Shown: piece after piece, positions 1 through 7,723 of the stretch | Position numbering within the stretch: position 1 is the first letter of the stretch | Layout of the letters: every line of letters starts with the position of its first letter | Assembly: GCA_012719535.1 (NCBI GenBank) | Contig: JAAYAC010000044.1 | Span: forward strand, 1-35,975 | Length of the DNA stretch: 35,975 nt | From: Syntrophomonadaceae bacterium | Lineage (GTDB): Bacteria > Bacillota > Syntrophomonadia > Syntrophomonadales > Syntrophothermaceae | Direction of reading: 5' to 3' | Notes under the pieces: generated by a model | The model's input: only the letters and a program-made list of their open reading frames with translations | Database searches by the model: none | What the model was told of the DNA's origin: nothing | Translations under genes and position numbers: made by a program

Positions 1-562
1 CCAGATTGCCGGGCTTTTGGGCTATGAAGTCGGCGACCTTTTTGAACCCGTTTCCCTGTCCGGAGTAGGACGCCGGCAGTTGCTTGCGCTTTTCTTCCTC
101 CAGCAGACTCTCCAGCTCCTGTATTTTGCGGTTGCGCTGTTCCAGTTCCTGTTGCAGCCGGGCCATCTCGCTCCCGTAGTCCCTGGTGTAGAGCTCGGGG
201 TGATCGCGCGCGACCAGCTCCTCCAGTTTCTGCCACAACGGGTCCAGGAAGATGCGCCGGGCCGGGAACTCACGGCCCAGGGTCGACTCATCTATTTCCA
301 CCAGGCCAATGCGGGCCCATTTGGAGATACGCCAGGCCAGCTTGTTTTTGCTGAGTGATGGGTAGCACTGCGTTATCTGGCGAATTTCGATTCCCTTGTG
401 CAGGAGGGGTTTGGAACGGTTGGTGTACCCGAAGAACACCAAGCCGAGCAGTCCCAGGTCTTCCGCGTCGAGTTCCAGGTCGGCGGCATAATAATAAAGC
501 GCCGCAGGCATTTGGATGAATCCCCACCGCAGCACTTCCATCAAGGCGTCTCTCTCTCCCAT
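1..562 (-). CDS. DnaD-like replication initiation protein (partial, C-terminus outside window)
   Basis: The frame stays open to the left edge, so only the first 187 residues are present. Residues about 12-95 look like the winged-helix N-terminal domain of DnaD/DnaB-type primosome proteins: helices around GFIQMPAALYYY, a DAEDLGLLGLVFF segment, and a recognition-like stretch SLSKNKLAWRISKW followed by a short wing. Residues 130-162 form a charged coiled coil (QQELEQRNRKIQELESLLEE). The DnaD family acts in replisome loading or remodelling in Bacillota; its second domain would lie beyond the edge. ATG at 562 has GGGAGGT about 10 bases upstream. An in-frame ATG at 571 is almost on top of that site and is less likely. 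The role is inferred from fold-like pattern, not from a full-length match. Confidence 0.75.
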   Translation of the reverse strand, partial: MGERDALMEVLRWGFIQMPAALYYYAADLELDAEDLGLLGLVFFGYTNRSKPLLHKGIEIRQITQCYPSLSKNKLAWRISKWARIGLVEIDESTLGREFPARRIFLDPLWQKLEELVARDHPELYTRDYGSEMARLQQELEQRNRKIQELESLLEEEKRKQLPASYSGQGNGFKKVADFIAQKPGNL

Positions 563-621
563 GAACTTCATTACCTCCCGCAAACATACCAGTTGTAGAA
601 TCTGTTTACTCGAGTAGGAGA

Positions 622-650
622 ATTATAACACACGCTCCGGCAGGCAACAA
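622..650 (-). promoter_or_regulatory. Extended -10 promoter for the DnaD-like gene
   Basis: Read on the minus strand there is a perfect TATAAT (622-627) preceded by TG one base upstream (extended -10), and TTGTTG (645-650) exactly 17 bases upstream as a weak -35. It lies about 50 bp before the DnaD-like gene and faces it. Confidence 0.6.
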
Positions 651-918
651 CACGAGGGAAAACCCGGGAAGTGGCATAAAACTAACTGAGTTCAAGTTTT
701 AATTTGACACATGCCCTGTCATAGCGTCTAATGCCCCATTCTATATCCATGTATTACCAGATAGGTCATACCGGGTCGAAAATTCTGGCGCGGCAAGGCC
801 TTTGGCCAGACTGGGCCCCAAGGCCTGGTACCATTTTACTATTAAAAGTGAATGGTTGCTCTCCTGTGAACGGGTTGCGGTCATGTACACCGGTTTGCAA
901 GCGGGGAACGTGGTTAGT
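651..918. other. Intergenic stretch with no recognisable gene
   Basis: With the promoter segment before it, this gives about 350 bp without a convincing gene. Open frames here lack ribosome binding sites and have odd composition. Two imperfect hairpins are visible: GGCCTT...AAGGCC around 796-825 and ACCATT...AATGGT around 830-856. Neither has a T-run, so I do not call a terminator for the MBL-fold gene that ends at 919. Confidence 0.4.
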
Positions 919-2502
919 CTATGCCTGGTATATCGCAGGAACCTGTTTCAAGCAGTCGATGATTTTCTGGTATTCGCCTTTAGCCCAGTATTCCTGGAAC
1001 ATCTGGTTCATTCTGAGCCGGGTCTCCAGGTACAGTTGTTCGGCCAGCAGGGCCTCAGGAATGGCCAGGCTCGGTGCCTGGGGAACCGCCGCAGGTAGCG
1101 CGCATGGTTGCAGTTCCACTTCATCCATCCAGCTGGGGATACGGGGCTGGACATGAAATTCTTCCTTAATGGCTTCCGCCAGGGACGATAAGGCCGGATC
1201 CTCTCCGTGGACCAGGAAGATGTTGCGGGGGAAGCGGGCGAAGGTTTTTAACCAGTTTATAAGCCCGGCCCGGTCGGCATGGGCCGAGTACCCGTCGATC
1301 TCGCGGATGTCGGCCTTGACTACAACCTCCTCGCCGTGGATGCGTACCAGCTTTTCGCCGTCCAGTATCCGCCGGCCCAGAGTGCCCTGCGCCTGGTAAC
1401 CCACAAAGAGGATAGTAGCTTCCGGTCGCCACAGGTTGTTTTTAAGGTGGTGTTTTATCCGGCCGGCATCGCACATTCCGCTCGCGGATATAATTATAGT
1501 TCTACCCGTAATTTCGTTCAGCCGGGTGGATTCCTGGGCGGTGCGGGAAAAACGAAGGTTGGGAAGTTCAAACGGGTTGGCGCCGCTGCTGTGCATCTGG
1601 CAAGTTTCGTCGTCCCAACAGGCCATGCTTTTGCGAAAGATTTCCGTGGCCGCGATAGCCAGCGGGCTGTCGATGTATATGGGGATGTCCGTGCGCAGTT
1701 CACCCTTATGGTAAAGGGTGGTGAGATCATACAGCAGGTCTTGAGTGCGTTCTACTGCGAAAGAGGGTATGATGAGATTACCGCCTTTGGCCATCGTGTA
1801 GTTTATGACGTCACGCAGCATGTCCGCCCGCCTCAGGTTGCTCTGGTGCAGCCGGTTGCCGTATGTTGACTCCATGATGAGATAGTCGGCATTTTCGATT
1901 ACACTTGGGTCCTTAATGATGGGCTGGTTGTAGTTGCCGATGTCGCCCGTGAAAACCACCTTTATGGTGCCCTCCGGTTCAGTTACCCACAGCTCGACAA
2001 AGGCTGAGCCCAGGATGTGACCGGCGTCCCGGAAGCGAAGCTGGATTTGTTCGGCAGGTTGGACGATCTCGTCGTAGTTGACCGCCCGGAACTGGTTGAG
2101 ACAGCGTTCCGCATCTTCGACGGTGTAAATTGGTTCCAGCGTTGGTTTGCCGGAACGGGTTAGCTTGCGATTTTTTCGTTCTACCTCCATTTCCTGGATG
2201 TGACCGGAATCGGGCAGCATGATGGAGGCCAGTTCCACAGTAGGTTCGGTGCAATAGATGGGGCCCTTGAACCCGTGCTTGCAGAACTTGGGAACCAATC
2301 CCGAATGATCGATGTGGGCATGGGTCAGGATGAGAAAGTCCACCTGCTCGGGATTGACCAGGAAGTCCTGGTAGTTCCTTTCCCGGACTTCTTTCGAGCC
2401 TTGAAACATGCCACAATCTACTGCAAACCATGTCCTTCCCGTTTCCACAACAAAGAAAGACCCGGTTACCGTCCTGGCGGCCCCGAGGAATTTCAGCTTC
2501 AT
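919..2502 (-). CDS. Beta-CASP metallo-beta-lactamase-fold RNA exonuclease/processing-type protein
   Basis: This protein of 527 residues has the metallo-beta-lactamase plus beta-CASP architecture of CPSF73/YSH1-like RNA-processing nucleases. The zinc motif HAHIDH is at residues 61-66, DAGHILGS at about 160, TGDIGN at about 186 and ESTYGNR at about 211. The beta-CASP insert carries PSFAVERTQDLLY and SASGMCDAGRIKHHL. The closing RMMBL-type segment has DGYSAHAD and FLVHGE. About 70 residues beyond the usual end form an Ala/Pro linker and helices of unknown role. Zinc ligands are intact, so it should be an active hydrolase acting on RNA; the substrate is not evident. Start ATG at 2502 follows AAAGGAAGGGAG. 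It is expressed away from the DnaD-like promoter and no operon partner is obvious. Confidence 0.88.
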   Translation of the reverse strand: MKLKFLGAARTVTGSFFVVETGRTWFAVDCGMFQGSKEVRERNYQDFLVNPEQVDFLILTHAHIDHSGLVPKFCKHGFKGPIYCTEPTVELASIMLPDSGHIQEMEVERKNRKLTRSGKPTLEPIYTVEDAERCLNQFRAVNYDEIVQPAEQIQLRFRDAGHILGSAFVELWVTEPEGTIKVVFTGDIGNYNQPIIKDPSVIENADYLIMESTYGNRLHQSNLRRADMLRDVINYTMAKGGNLIIPSFAVERTQDLLYDLTTLYHKGELRTDIPIYIDSPLAIAATEIFRKSMACWDDETCQMHSSGANPFELPNLRFSRTAQESTRLNEITGRTIIISASGMCDAGRIKHHLKNNLWRPEATILFVGYQAQGTLGRRILDGEKLVRIHGEEVVVKADIREIDGYSAHADRAGLINWLKTFARFPRNIFLVHGEDPALSSLAEAIKEEFHVQPRIPSWMDEVELQPCALPAAVPQAPSLAIPEALLAEQLYLETRLRMNQMFQEYWAKGEYQKIIDCLKQVPAIYQA

Positions 2503-2608
2503 CGCAGTCTCCCTTCCTTTAAGACATGATAACCCCGCAAACTGTTTTCCGGGGTAGTCAGGCCCCGTATAACCTTATCTGGTTATTAAACCAAATAGGT
2601 ATTAAACA

Positions 2609-3085
2609 TTAGACTGCCATAATCCTTCTTCTATCTTTCCGGTTGGCCAATTTTCGAAACATCTCGAGAAGTTCTTCCACTTCTTTTTTTATCAGGTTGG
2701 GGCGGTTGGAATGGGCGGCTTGAAAGATGTTCTCAAACCCCAGCCTGCCCACATCGCGAAGGGTGTCTTCGATATGGAGCTCGGAGAGGATGCTCGCGTA
2801 TTTAAGATGGACCTTTTCATACTGCTGGTAGAAGATGAACTTGACCTGTCTTACCTTGGCCAGGATGTCCTCCACGGAGGCTTCTTCCCGTTCACACATC
2901 TTGGCTATGTATACCAGAGCGTTATAAAGAGGCTGGCTGCTGAAAACGGCAGCATGCAGTTCGCGCTGGTACTGTTTAAAAAGAGTATAGCGCAGGTAAT
3001 CCAGGACTTCACGCCGTCCTTCGGGTAGTAACAGGTTGAACTGGTTGAGCAGGGTGATTTCTTCTACGTTATGCTCCCAAAACAC
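2609..3085 (-). CDS. Hypothetical all-helical protein
   Basis: I do not recognise a family. GTG at 3085 is chosen because AAGGAGG lies 8 bases upstream, giving 158 residues; a longer in-frame ATG at 3112 would swallow that ribosome binding site. The protein is predicted almost entirely helical, soluble and charged. A segment near the N-terminus (LPEGRREVLDYLRYTLFKQY) and one near the C-terminus (EELLEMFRKLANRKDRRR) resemble the dimerisation helices often found behind helix-turn-helix domains of XRE-type regulators, but no helix-turn-helix is present. The upstream region has a perfect palindrome touching the ribosome binding site, so its synthesis is probably regulated. Confidence 0.7.
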   Translation of the reverse strand: MFWEHNVEEITLLNQFNLLLPEGRREVLDYLRYTLFKQYQRELHAAVFSSQPLYNALVYIAKMCEREEASVEDILAKVRQVKFIFYQQYEKVHLKYASILSELHIEDTLRDVGRLGFENIFQAAHSNRPNLIKKEVEELLEMFRKLANRKDRRRIMAV

Positions 3086-3098
3086 AAATAGAACCTCC

Positions 3099-3115
3099 TT
3101 AGTGTTGTACACTAA
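3099..3115. promoter_or_regulatory. Perfect palindrome adjoining the ribosome binding site of the helical protein gene
   Basis: TTAGTGT and ACACTAA are exact inverted 7-mers around TGT. On the minus strand the palindrome runs straight into the AAGGAGG of the gene starting at 3085. A second half-like copy, TTTAGTGTAA, lies at 3144-3153, next to a plausible -10 (GATAAT on the minus strand, about 3137-3142). The pattern suits an operator for a dimeric repressor; the regulator is unknown. Confidence 0.5.
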
Positions 3116-3220
3116 GACGGTTCTATCTTTTTAGCTATTATCCTTTAGTGTAATGTCCCCATTTTCCGCGAAGATTCCCGACCATTCGATACATAATGCA
3201 GGGTTGTCGTGACGGGATTC

Positions 3221-4396
3221 CTACTTCTTCCGGTGGCGGGTTACAAACCTGCCCATCCGTTCGATGGCCTCCTCGATCTGCTTGAGGCTGGCTGCGTAAC
3301 AGCAGCGGATGAAACCTTCCCCGGATGGCCCGAAGGCGTTGCCGGGAACCACGGCCACCTTTTCCTCCATCAAGAGCTTTTCGGCGAATTCCTCGCTGGT
3401 CATCCCGGTTACCTGAATGGAAGGAAAGGTGTAGAAGGCACCTTTCGGTTCGAAACAGTCCAACCCGATTTCGGCAAAGCCTTTCAGGATGACTCTCCGG
3501 CGGTAGTCATATTCCTCAACCATCTCCCGCATGCGCGGTTCCCCGTGCCGGAGTGCTTCGATAGCTGCCATCTGCGACATGATGGGTGCACAGAGCATGG
3601 TGTACTGGTGGATCTTGGTCATGGCCCCGATGATGGCTGGGTTGCCGCAGGCATATCCTATCCGCCACCCGGTCATGGCAAAAGCTTTGGAAAAGCCATT
3701 CAAGACTATGGTACGGTCACGCATACCCGGTAAAGCCGCAATGGAAGCGTGCCGGCCATTATACGTCAACTCACAGTATATTTCATCGGAAATGACGATG
3801 AGGTCGTTGTCAATGATAATGTCGACCAGTTTGGTCAGGTCCTCCCGGCCCATTATGCCTCCCGTGGGGTTGTTGGGGTAGGGGAGGACCAGGACCTTGC
3901 TGCGGGGGGTTATTCTGGCTGCCAGTTCTTCTGGAGTGAGCCGAAATTCGTTGTCAGCGGTGGTTTGCAGCAGTACCGGCTTCCCGTAGGCCAGGACGGT
4001 GCCCGGGGCGTACGAGACGTAGGACGGCTCGGGGATAAGAACCTCATCCCCGGGGTCGACCAGGCTGCGCAGGGCCAGGTCGACCGCCTCGCTCACGCCT
4101 ACAGTTACCAGGATTTCGTCGGCCGGGTCGTATTCTATGCCGAATCCCCGCAACATGTAAGCAGCGATCTCCTCACGCAGTTCCGGCAAGCCCAGGTTGG
4201 ACGTGTACATGGTATAGCCTTTTTCCAGCGAGTAGTAGCAGGCTTCCCTGATGTGCCAGGGAGTAACAAAGTCCGGCTCTCCAACTCCCAGGGAAATCAC
4301 GCCCTGGGTCTGGGAGACCAGATCAAAGAACTTGCGAATACCCGAAGGTGCAATGGAGTTAACCGCCCGGGAAAGATGCCTGGTAAGGTTGTTCAT
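3221..4396 (-). CDS. alaT: Class I/II PLP-dependent aminotransferase, probable alanine transaminase
   Basis: This 391-residue fold-type I aminotransferase has the family landmarks: PNNPTG (Asn176), SDEIY (Asp204, Tyr207), FSKAFAMTGWRIG with the Schiff-base lysine Lys237 and phosphate-binding Arg245. The length equals the usual family size. ATG at 4396 overlaps the stop of the Lrp-type gene (ATGA), so the two are translationally coupled. The same pairing, an Lrp/AsnC regulator with an aminotransferase of this size, is the alaR-alaT (yugG-yugH) arrangement of Bacillus subtilis, which makes alanine from pyruvate. A tRNA-Ala-type T-box upstream supports that assignment. An aromatic or aspartate specificity cannot be excluded from sequence alone. 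Confidence 0.85.
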   Translation of the reverse strand: MNNLTRHLSRAVNSIAPSGIRKFFDLVSQTQGVISLGVGEPDFVTPWHIREACYYSLEKGYTMYTSNLGLPELREEIAAYMLRGFGIEYDPADEILVTVGVSEAVDLALRSLVDPGDEVLIPEPSYVSYAPGTVLAYGKPVLLQTTADNEFRLTPEELAARITPRSKVLVLPYPNNPTGGIMGREDLTKLVDIIIDNDLIVISDEIYCELTYNGRHASIAALPGMRDRTIVLNGFSKAFAMTGWRIGYACGNPAIIGAMTKIHQYTMLCAPIMSQMAAIEALRHGEPRMREMVEEYDYRRRVILKGFAEIGLDCFEPKGAFYTFPSIQVTGMTSEEFAEKLLMEEKVAVVPGNAFGPSGEGFIRCCYAASLKQIEEAIERMGRFVTRHRKK

Positions 4397-4881
4397 GGGC
4401 TGACCACCAGCCTGCGGTCTTCCTCCGGGTCATCAAACAGAAAGTTGTCTTGCTTGTAACGCTTGAGTACGAAGTGGGTAACCGTACTCTGCACGTGATC
4501 CAGGGTAGCGAGCTTATCCGAAATAAACCGGGCCACATCCTTCATGTTCTCACATTGAACCACTACGGAAAGGTCGTAGGTCCCGCTCATCAGGTAGACA
4601 CACCTTACCTCCGGGAAGCGGGAGACTCGCTCCGCGATACTGTCGAAACCGACCTCTCTCTCCGGGGTAACCTTGACGTCGATCATGGCTGTTACCCCGT
4701 TGTCTCCCCACTTTTCCCAGTTGATGATGGCGTTGTAGCCGAGAATGATTTTCTCCTGCTCCAGTTTGGTAATGAGGGCGCGAATCTCTTCCTCGTCCAC
4801 ACCCAGCATGGTTGCCATCTGGCGGGGGCTGAGCGTAGCGTTCTTTTCGTAGAGCTTCAAGATTTTACGTTCCAGATCCAC
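4393..4881 (-). CDS. alaR: Lrp/AsnC-family transcriptional regulator, AlaR-like
   Basis: The 162-residue protein has an N-terminal winged helix (about 1-60; SPRQMATMLGVDEEEIRALI is the helix-turn-helix) and a C-terminal RAM/ligand-binding domain (about 68-150; VYLMSGTYDLSVVVQCENMK). The start is GTG at 4881 after GGAGGGATCAATA. It is the first gene after the T-box and overlaps the aminotransferase start by four bases. By analogy with AlaR next to AlaT it probably controls alanine synthesis in response to an amino acid. The family call is firm; the specific ligand is inferred from the neighbour and leader. Confidence 0.88.
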   Translation of the reverse strand: MDLERKILKLYEKNATLSPRQMATMLGVDEEEIRALITKLEQEKIILGYNAIINWEKWGDNGVTAMIDVKVTPEREVGFDSIAERVSRFPEVRCVYLMSGTYDLSVVVQCENMKDVARFISDKLATLDHVQSTVTHFVLKRYKQDNFLFDDPEEDRRLVVSP

Positions 4882-4927
4882 TATTGATCCCTCCTATCAT
4901 ACCTGTAGGTCAAAATACTTCCCCAAA

Positions 4928-5165
4928 ATAAAACTCTCATCCCCTTAGGGACGAGAGTTTTTCCCGCGGTACCACCCCATTTGGCACAAAGGCCCCCTCA
5001 AACTCCATAACGGTGGAGTACCGTCTGGTTTAACCCGTTTAAACGGTTTCACCAGCACTCCCGGGTGGCCTTCATCATGGGTCCCATACCGGCTTTCACC
5101 TTGCCCGGCTCTCTGCGATGGAAGACCCGCGACTACTCTCCCGTTCATCGTGATACCCTATTTAC
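4928..5165 (-). ncRNA. T-box riboswitch leader, probable tRNA-Ala sensor
   Basis: Read on the minus strand, the leader has stem I with the AGTA motif (GAGAGTAGTCG), a distal AGAGAGCCGG loop, a specifier loop after GAA (5073-5071), the T-box sequence GGTGGTACCGCGGG (4976-4963) and an intrinsic terminator (arms AAAACTCTC / GAGAGTTTT, 4930-4961). Possible specifiers are GCC (Ala, 5069-5067, followed by the expected purine) or GGC (Gly, 5070-5068). The tRNA-end-pairing bulge is UGGU (4974-4971). Its variable base U pairs with discriminator A, as in tRNA-Ala; glycine T-boxes normally carry UGGA for U73. It ends about 45 bases before the alaR-like gene. Confidence 0.93.
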
Positions 5166-5188
5166 CTGAAGAAATAACATTATGAATC

Positions 5189-5217
5189 ATGTTAGCACTT
5201 GCCAAATTTCCAGTCAA
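5189..5217 (-). promoter_or_regulatory. Sigma-A-type promoter of the T-box/alaRT operon
   Basis: On the minus strand, TTGACT (5217-5212) and TAACAT (5194-5189) are separated by 17 bases. Transcription would begin near 5182, just before stem I of the T-box. The -35 matches consensus at 5 of 6 positions and the -10 at 4 of 6. Confidence 0.65.
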
Positions 5218-5310
5218 CCACAAAATTATTTCCTGCCGTAGCTGAATTTTTCTCGAACATTTTGGCCGGGTGGTGCATAACATTTACTTAGATTTTGGGG
5301 AGGTGGGATT

Positions 5311-5715
5311 ATGTCAAGTTATCCTGTCGCACCACAGCTCGAGCTAACCGGCGAAGAAACCCGTGTGGCGCAAAAGGTCATATCATATTTCAGGTCGCCC
5401 CGGATGAGCTTACAGGAGAAGATGTGGAATGCCAAACTCATCGCCCTTTATGACCTGGAGCAGCACCACTTTACGAATCCTACCGAAAAGGAAAGGATCG
5501 CCCGGTTCACCAGTATCCTGGATAGCATTCTTACCAAGCTAAACCCCCAGGTAACGGGACATTTCTCCCGCAGCTGCCTGGCCGCTGGTAATGCTCTCCA
5601 GGATCGACATGGGAGCTGTACAGGCGCCGGCAGCAAAAACACCTTCCCGGTTGGTGATAACTCCGCCGGTCACATTAATAAAGCCATGGTCATCACGGTT
5701 GACCCCCAGGAGTGA
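5311..5715 (+). CDS. Small hypothetical protein with convergent 3' overlap
   Basis: ATG at 5311 follows GGGGAGGTGGGATT, a strong ribosome binding site. The first 76 or so residues look like real coding sequence: a helical, charged protein with SLQEKMWNAKLIALYDLEQHHF and TEKERIARFTSILDSILTKL. From 5539 on, the frame runs antisense into the end of the HdrA-like gene, and its translation becomes Gly/Cys/Asn-rich and unconvincing. Either the gene truly overlaps its convergent neighbour by 177 bp, or an original stop near 5545 was lost by a small indel. No family was recognised and there is no membrane segment. Confidence 0.55.
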   Translation: MSSYPVAPQLELTGEETRVAQKVISYFRSPRMSLQEKMWNAKLIALYDLEQHHFTNPTEKERIARFTSILDSILTKLNPQVTGHFSRSCLAAGNALQDRHGSCTGAGSKNTFPVGDNSAGHINKAMVITVDPQE

Positions 5716-6537
5716 GGCCAGGTATGCGACATCGCTCCCGGGTAGTAGGGGAGGGCACAGGATGACCCAGTCATAAACCTCTGCGGTAACGGCACCGGTA
5801 GCCGGGTTATCGTATCTCAGTTCCAGCCGGCCGCGTGAAGTAGGGAAAACCTTACCGGGCATGGCTCTAACATAGCTAATGCCAGGCGAGCGATGCTGGT
5901 AAATAGATTCGTATCTCTGGCGGTCCATGTAGAAGACATCCGTCCGGGCCCCGGGTAGCCGGTGACGCAAAAGGCCGGCCAGCTTCGGTACATAAAAGCA
6001 ACACACGCGGGAACAGTACGGTACTCCCCCCCGGGTATCGCGCGAGCCGGTGCACTGGATGAAGGCCACCCGTGGAGCCGGGCCCAGGCTTTCCGGAACT
6101 TCCCGCATAATGGTTTCCAGTTCCACGGCGGTAATGACCCCGGGCAGGCGCGCATAACCGAATTCACCTTTCCTGTCCAGGGGAAGTAGTGACAAGCCAA
6201 GAGCCAGGAGGATACTGCGCACCTGCAGGCGCTCGACACTTTCACCGGCCCGGAACGTGACCGAGTATCCCGTCCGGTTTCGTTCAATCCCGGTAACTTC
6301 AGAGGATATGTGAAGCTCGATGAGTTCTTCCTCACGTACCCGGGCTACCTTCTGGTGGACCAAACAAACCCCGCACGATTGGCAGAACCCGTCAATGGCC
6401 TTGCAGTTGTAGCGCCGGGCCTGGCCACCCGGTTCAGCCGCTTTCTCAACTATCACCGATGCTATTCCTTGGCGGGCCAGCGGCAGACCGGCCTCCAGGC
6501 CGGCTGCGCCCGCCCCGATTATCATAACCTCAGCCAT
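5539..6537 (-). CDS. HdrA/QmoA-like FAD and Fe-S oxidoreductase subunit (short form)
   Basis: This 332-residue flavoprotein has a Rossmann FAD motif (IIGAGAAGLEAG, about 6-17) and VEKAAEPGGQA. A cysteine insert follows at Cys45, Cys52, Cys55 and Cys58, then the HdrA hallmark FIQCTGSRD with Cys162 and YCSRVCC (Cys175, 179, 180), and finally a GVFAAGACTAP segment near the end that closes the FAD site. HdrA usually has about 650 residues with extra ferredoxin domains; this is only the flavin core, near the size of QmoA. Such subunits pass or bifurcate electrons between ferredoxin, NAD or thiol partners. It lies downstream of metF, 262 bp away on the same strand, so it probably serves the methylene-H4F reductase module, but co-transcription is not proven. 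Confidence 0.82.
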   Translation of the reverse strand: MAEVMIIGAGAAGLEAGLPLARQGIASVIVEKAAEPGGQARRYNCKAIDGFCQSCGVCLVHQKVARVREEELIELHISSEVTGIERNRTGYSVTFRAGESVERLQVRSILLALGLSLLPLDRKGEFGYARLPGVITAVELETIMREVPESLGPAPRVAFIQCTGSRDTRGGVPYCSRVCCFYVPKLAGLLRHRLPGARTDVFYMDRQRYESIYQHRSPGISYVRAMPGKVFPTSRGRLELRYDNPATGAVTAEVYDWVILCPPLLPGSDVAYLASLLGVNRDDHGFINVTGGVITNREGVFAAGACTAPMSILESITSGQAAAGEMSRYLGV

Positions 6538-6799
6538 AAAATCTCACTCCAATAGTCACTGATAACACTGATTATATGTGACTGACAGTGACTTATATGA
6601 GTTGTGTCTATCAGCGTGCATCTACGGTTTCATTTTCAGGGCAGACGTGCATGCCGCCCCACCGCCACCAGTAGAGGGATGAAAAAGCGCGTGCATTGTC
6701 GGAAATAACTGGGAATTTTTAATTCTTCATTCTGAATTCTCAATTCCTGTTATGATTCAGATCCCCAATTATGAATGAACTGTCAGTGTTCGTCCGAAT

Positions 6800-7723
6800 T
6801 CATTCAATTTCCGTAACCGGTCGGGGGTAGAGACCGGCGCGCCGGACGATCTCCGGGACGACCTCCTCCCAGGCAACTGCCATGATATGGATGCCTCGTA
6901 CACCGGGAATCTCCCGGATTTGGGCTATTTGTTCCACCACAATATTTATGGCCTCTTCCTGTACATCCTGTGCCTTTTCCAGGCGTTCGCAGATATCGTC
7001 AGCCACCATCATACCGGCCACGTTTTTTTGCATGTAACGGGCCATCCGTGCGGATTTTATGGGCATTACTCCCGCCAGAACCGCCGCCCTCTCATGCAGC
7101 CCCTGTTCGCATACCATCTCCATGAAGCGGCGAAACCGCTCCATCTCCAGTACACACTGGGTTTGAACGAATTGGGCTCCCGCCTCGATTTTCTTCTTCA
7201 GCCTGGTGACCCGAAAAGGGAAAGGATCGGCAAAGGGGTTTTCCACACAGCCGATAAAAACGTCAGGTCTAACCTTCATCTCTTCGCCACAGATAAACCT
7301 GCCTTCATCGCGCATAGTCCTGACCGTATGAATCAACTGAATGGAATCCAGGTCAAAGACATTTTTGGCCTCCGGGTGGTTGCCGAAACTCTGGTGGTCC
7401 CCGGTGAGACACAGGATGTTTGGTATACCCAGGGCCGCCACCCCCAGCACGTCGGACTGCAGGGCAATTCGGTTACGGTCCCGGCAGGTCATTTGAATGA
7501 CCGGCTCGAGTCCTTCCTGCTGCAAAACGATGCCCGCCGCAATGCTGGACATCCTGACAATGGCTGTCTGGTTGTCAGTGACATTGAAGGCATCCGCATA
7601 GCCCCGCAAGAGGTTTCCTTTCTTGCGGACAAAAGCAGCATTGCAGCTCTTGGGTGGGCCAACCTCAGCGGTGACGGCAAAACTGCCGCTCTGCAAAATT
7701 CTCTCCAGTTTACTCCTCGCCAT
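6800..7723 (-). CDS. metF: Methylenetetrahydrofolate reductase catalytic subunit
   Basis: MetF is a TIM-barrel enzyme reducing 5,10-methylene-H4folate to 5-methyl-H4folate. Typical segments are FAVTAEVGPPKS near the N-terminus, TDNQTAIVRMSS, LCLTGDHQ, GCVENPF, GAQFVQTQCV and AGVMPIKSARMARYM. ATG at 7723 (MARSKLERIL) is preferred because it gives the standard 307-residue protein and overlaps the end of metV by 14 bases; the upstream extension reads as junk. The partner MetV upstream identifies the Wood-Ljungdahl/acetogen type rather than the stand-alone NADH-dependent type. The electron donor is likely supplied by the Hdr-type proteins encoded on either side. Confidence 0.92.
   Translation of the reverse strand: MARSKLERILQSGSFAVTAEVGPPKSCNAAFVRKKGNLLRGYADAFNVTDNQTAIVRMSSIAAGIVLQQEGLEPVIQMTCRDRNRIALQSDVLGVAALGIPNILCLTGDHQSFGNHPEAKNVFDLDSIQLIHTVRTMRDEGRFICGEEMKVRPDVFIGCVENPFADPFPFRVTRLKKKIEAGAQFVQTQCVLEMERFRRFMEMVCEQGLHERAAVLAGVMPIKSARMARYMQKNVAGMMVADDICERLEKAQDVQEEAINIVVEQIAQIREIPGVRGIHIMAVAWEEVVPEIVRRAGLYPRPVTEIE

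Noticed and set aside
1279-1869. Long plus-strand frame of 196 codons
   Set aside because: It is antisense to the beta-CASP gene, whose protein is clearly conserved in motif content; there is no ribosome binding site.
4945-5148. Minus-strand frame of 67 codons
   Set aside because: It lies entirely inside the T-box leader RNA, whose structure explains the sequence.
6541-6800. Short repeated words (GTCACTG...CAGTGAC; AATTC-rich stretch) between the HdrA-like gene and metF
   Set aside because: The repeats are short and imperfect, and I could not decide between chance and a regulatory site. A TATAAT-like box on the minus strand (6571-6576) lacks a -35.
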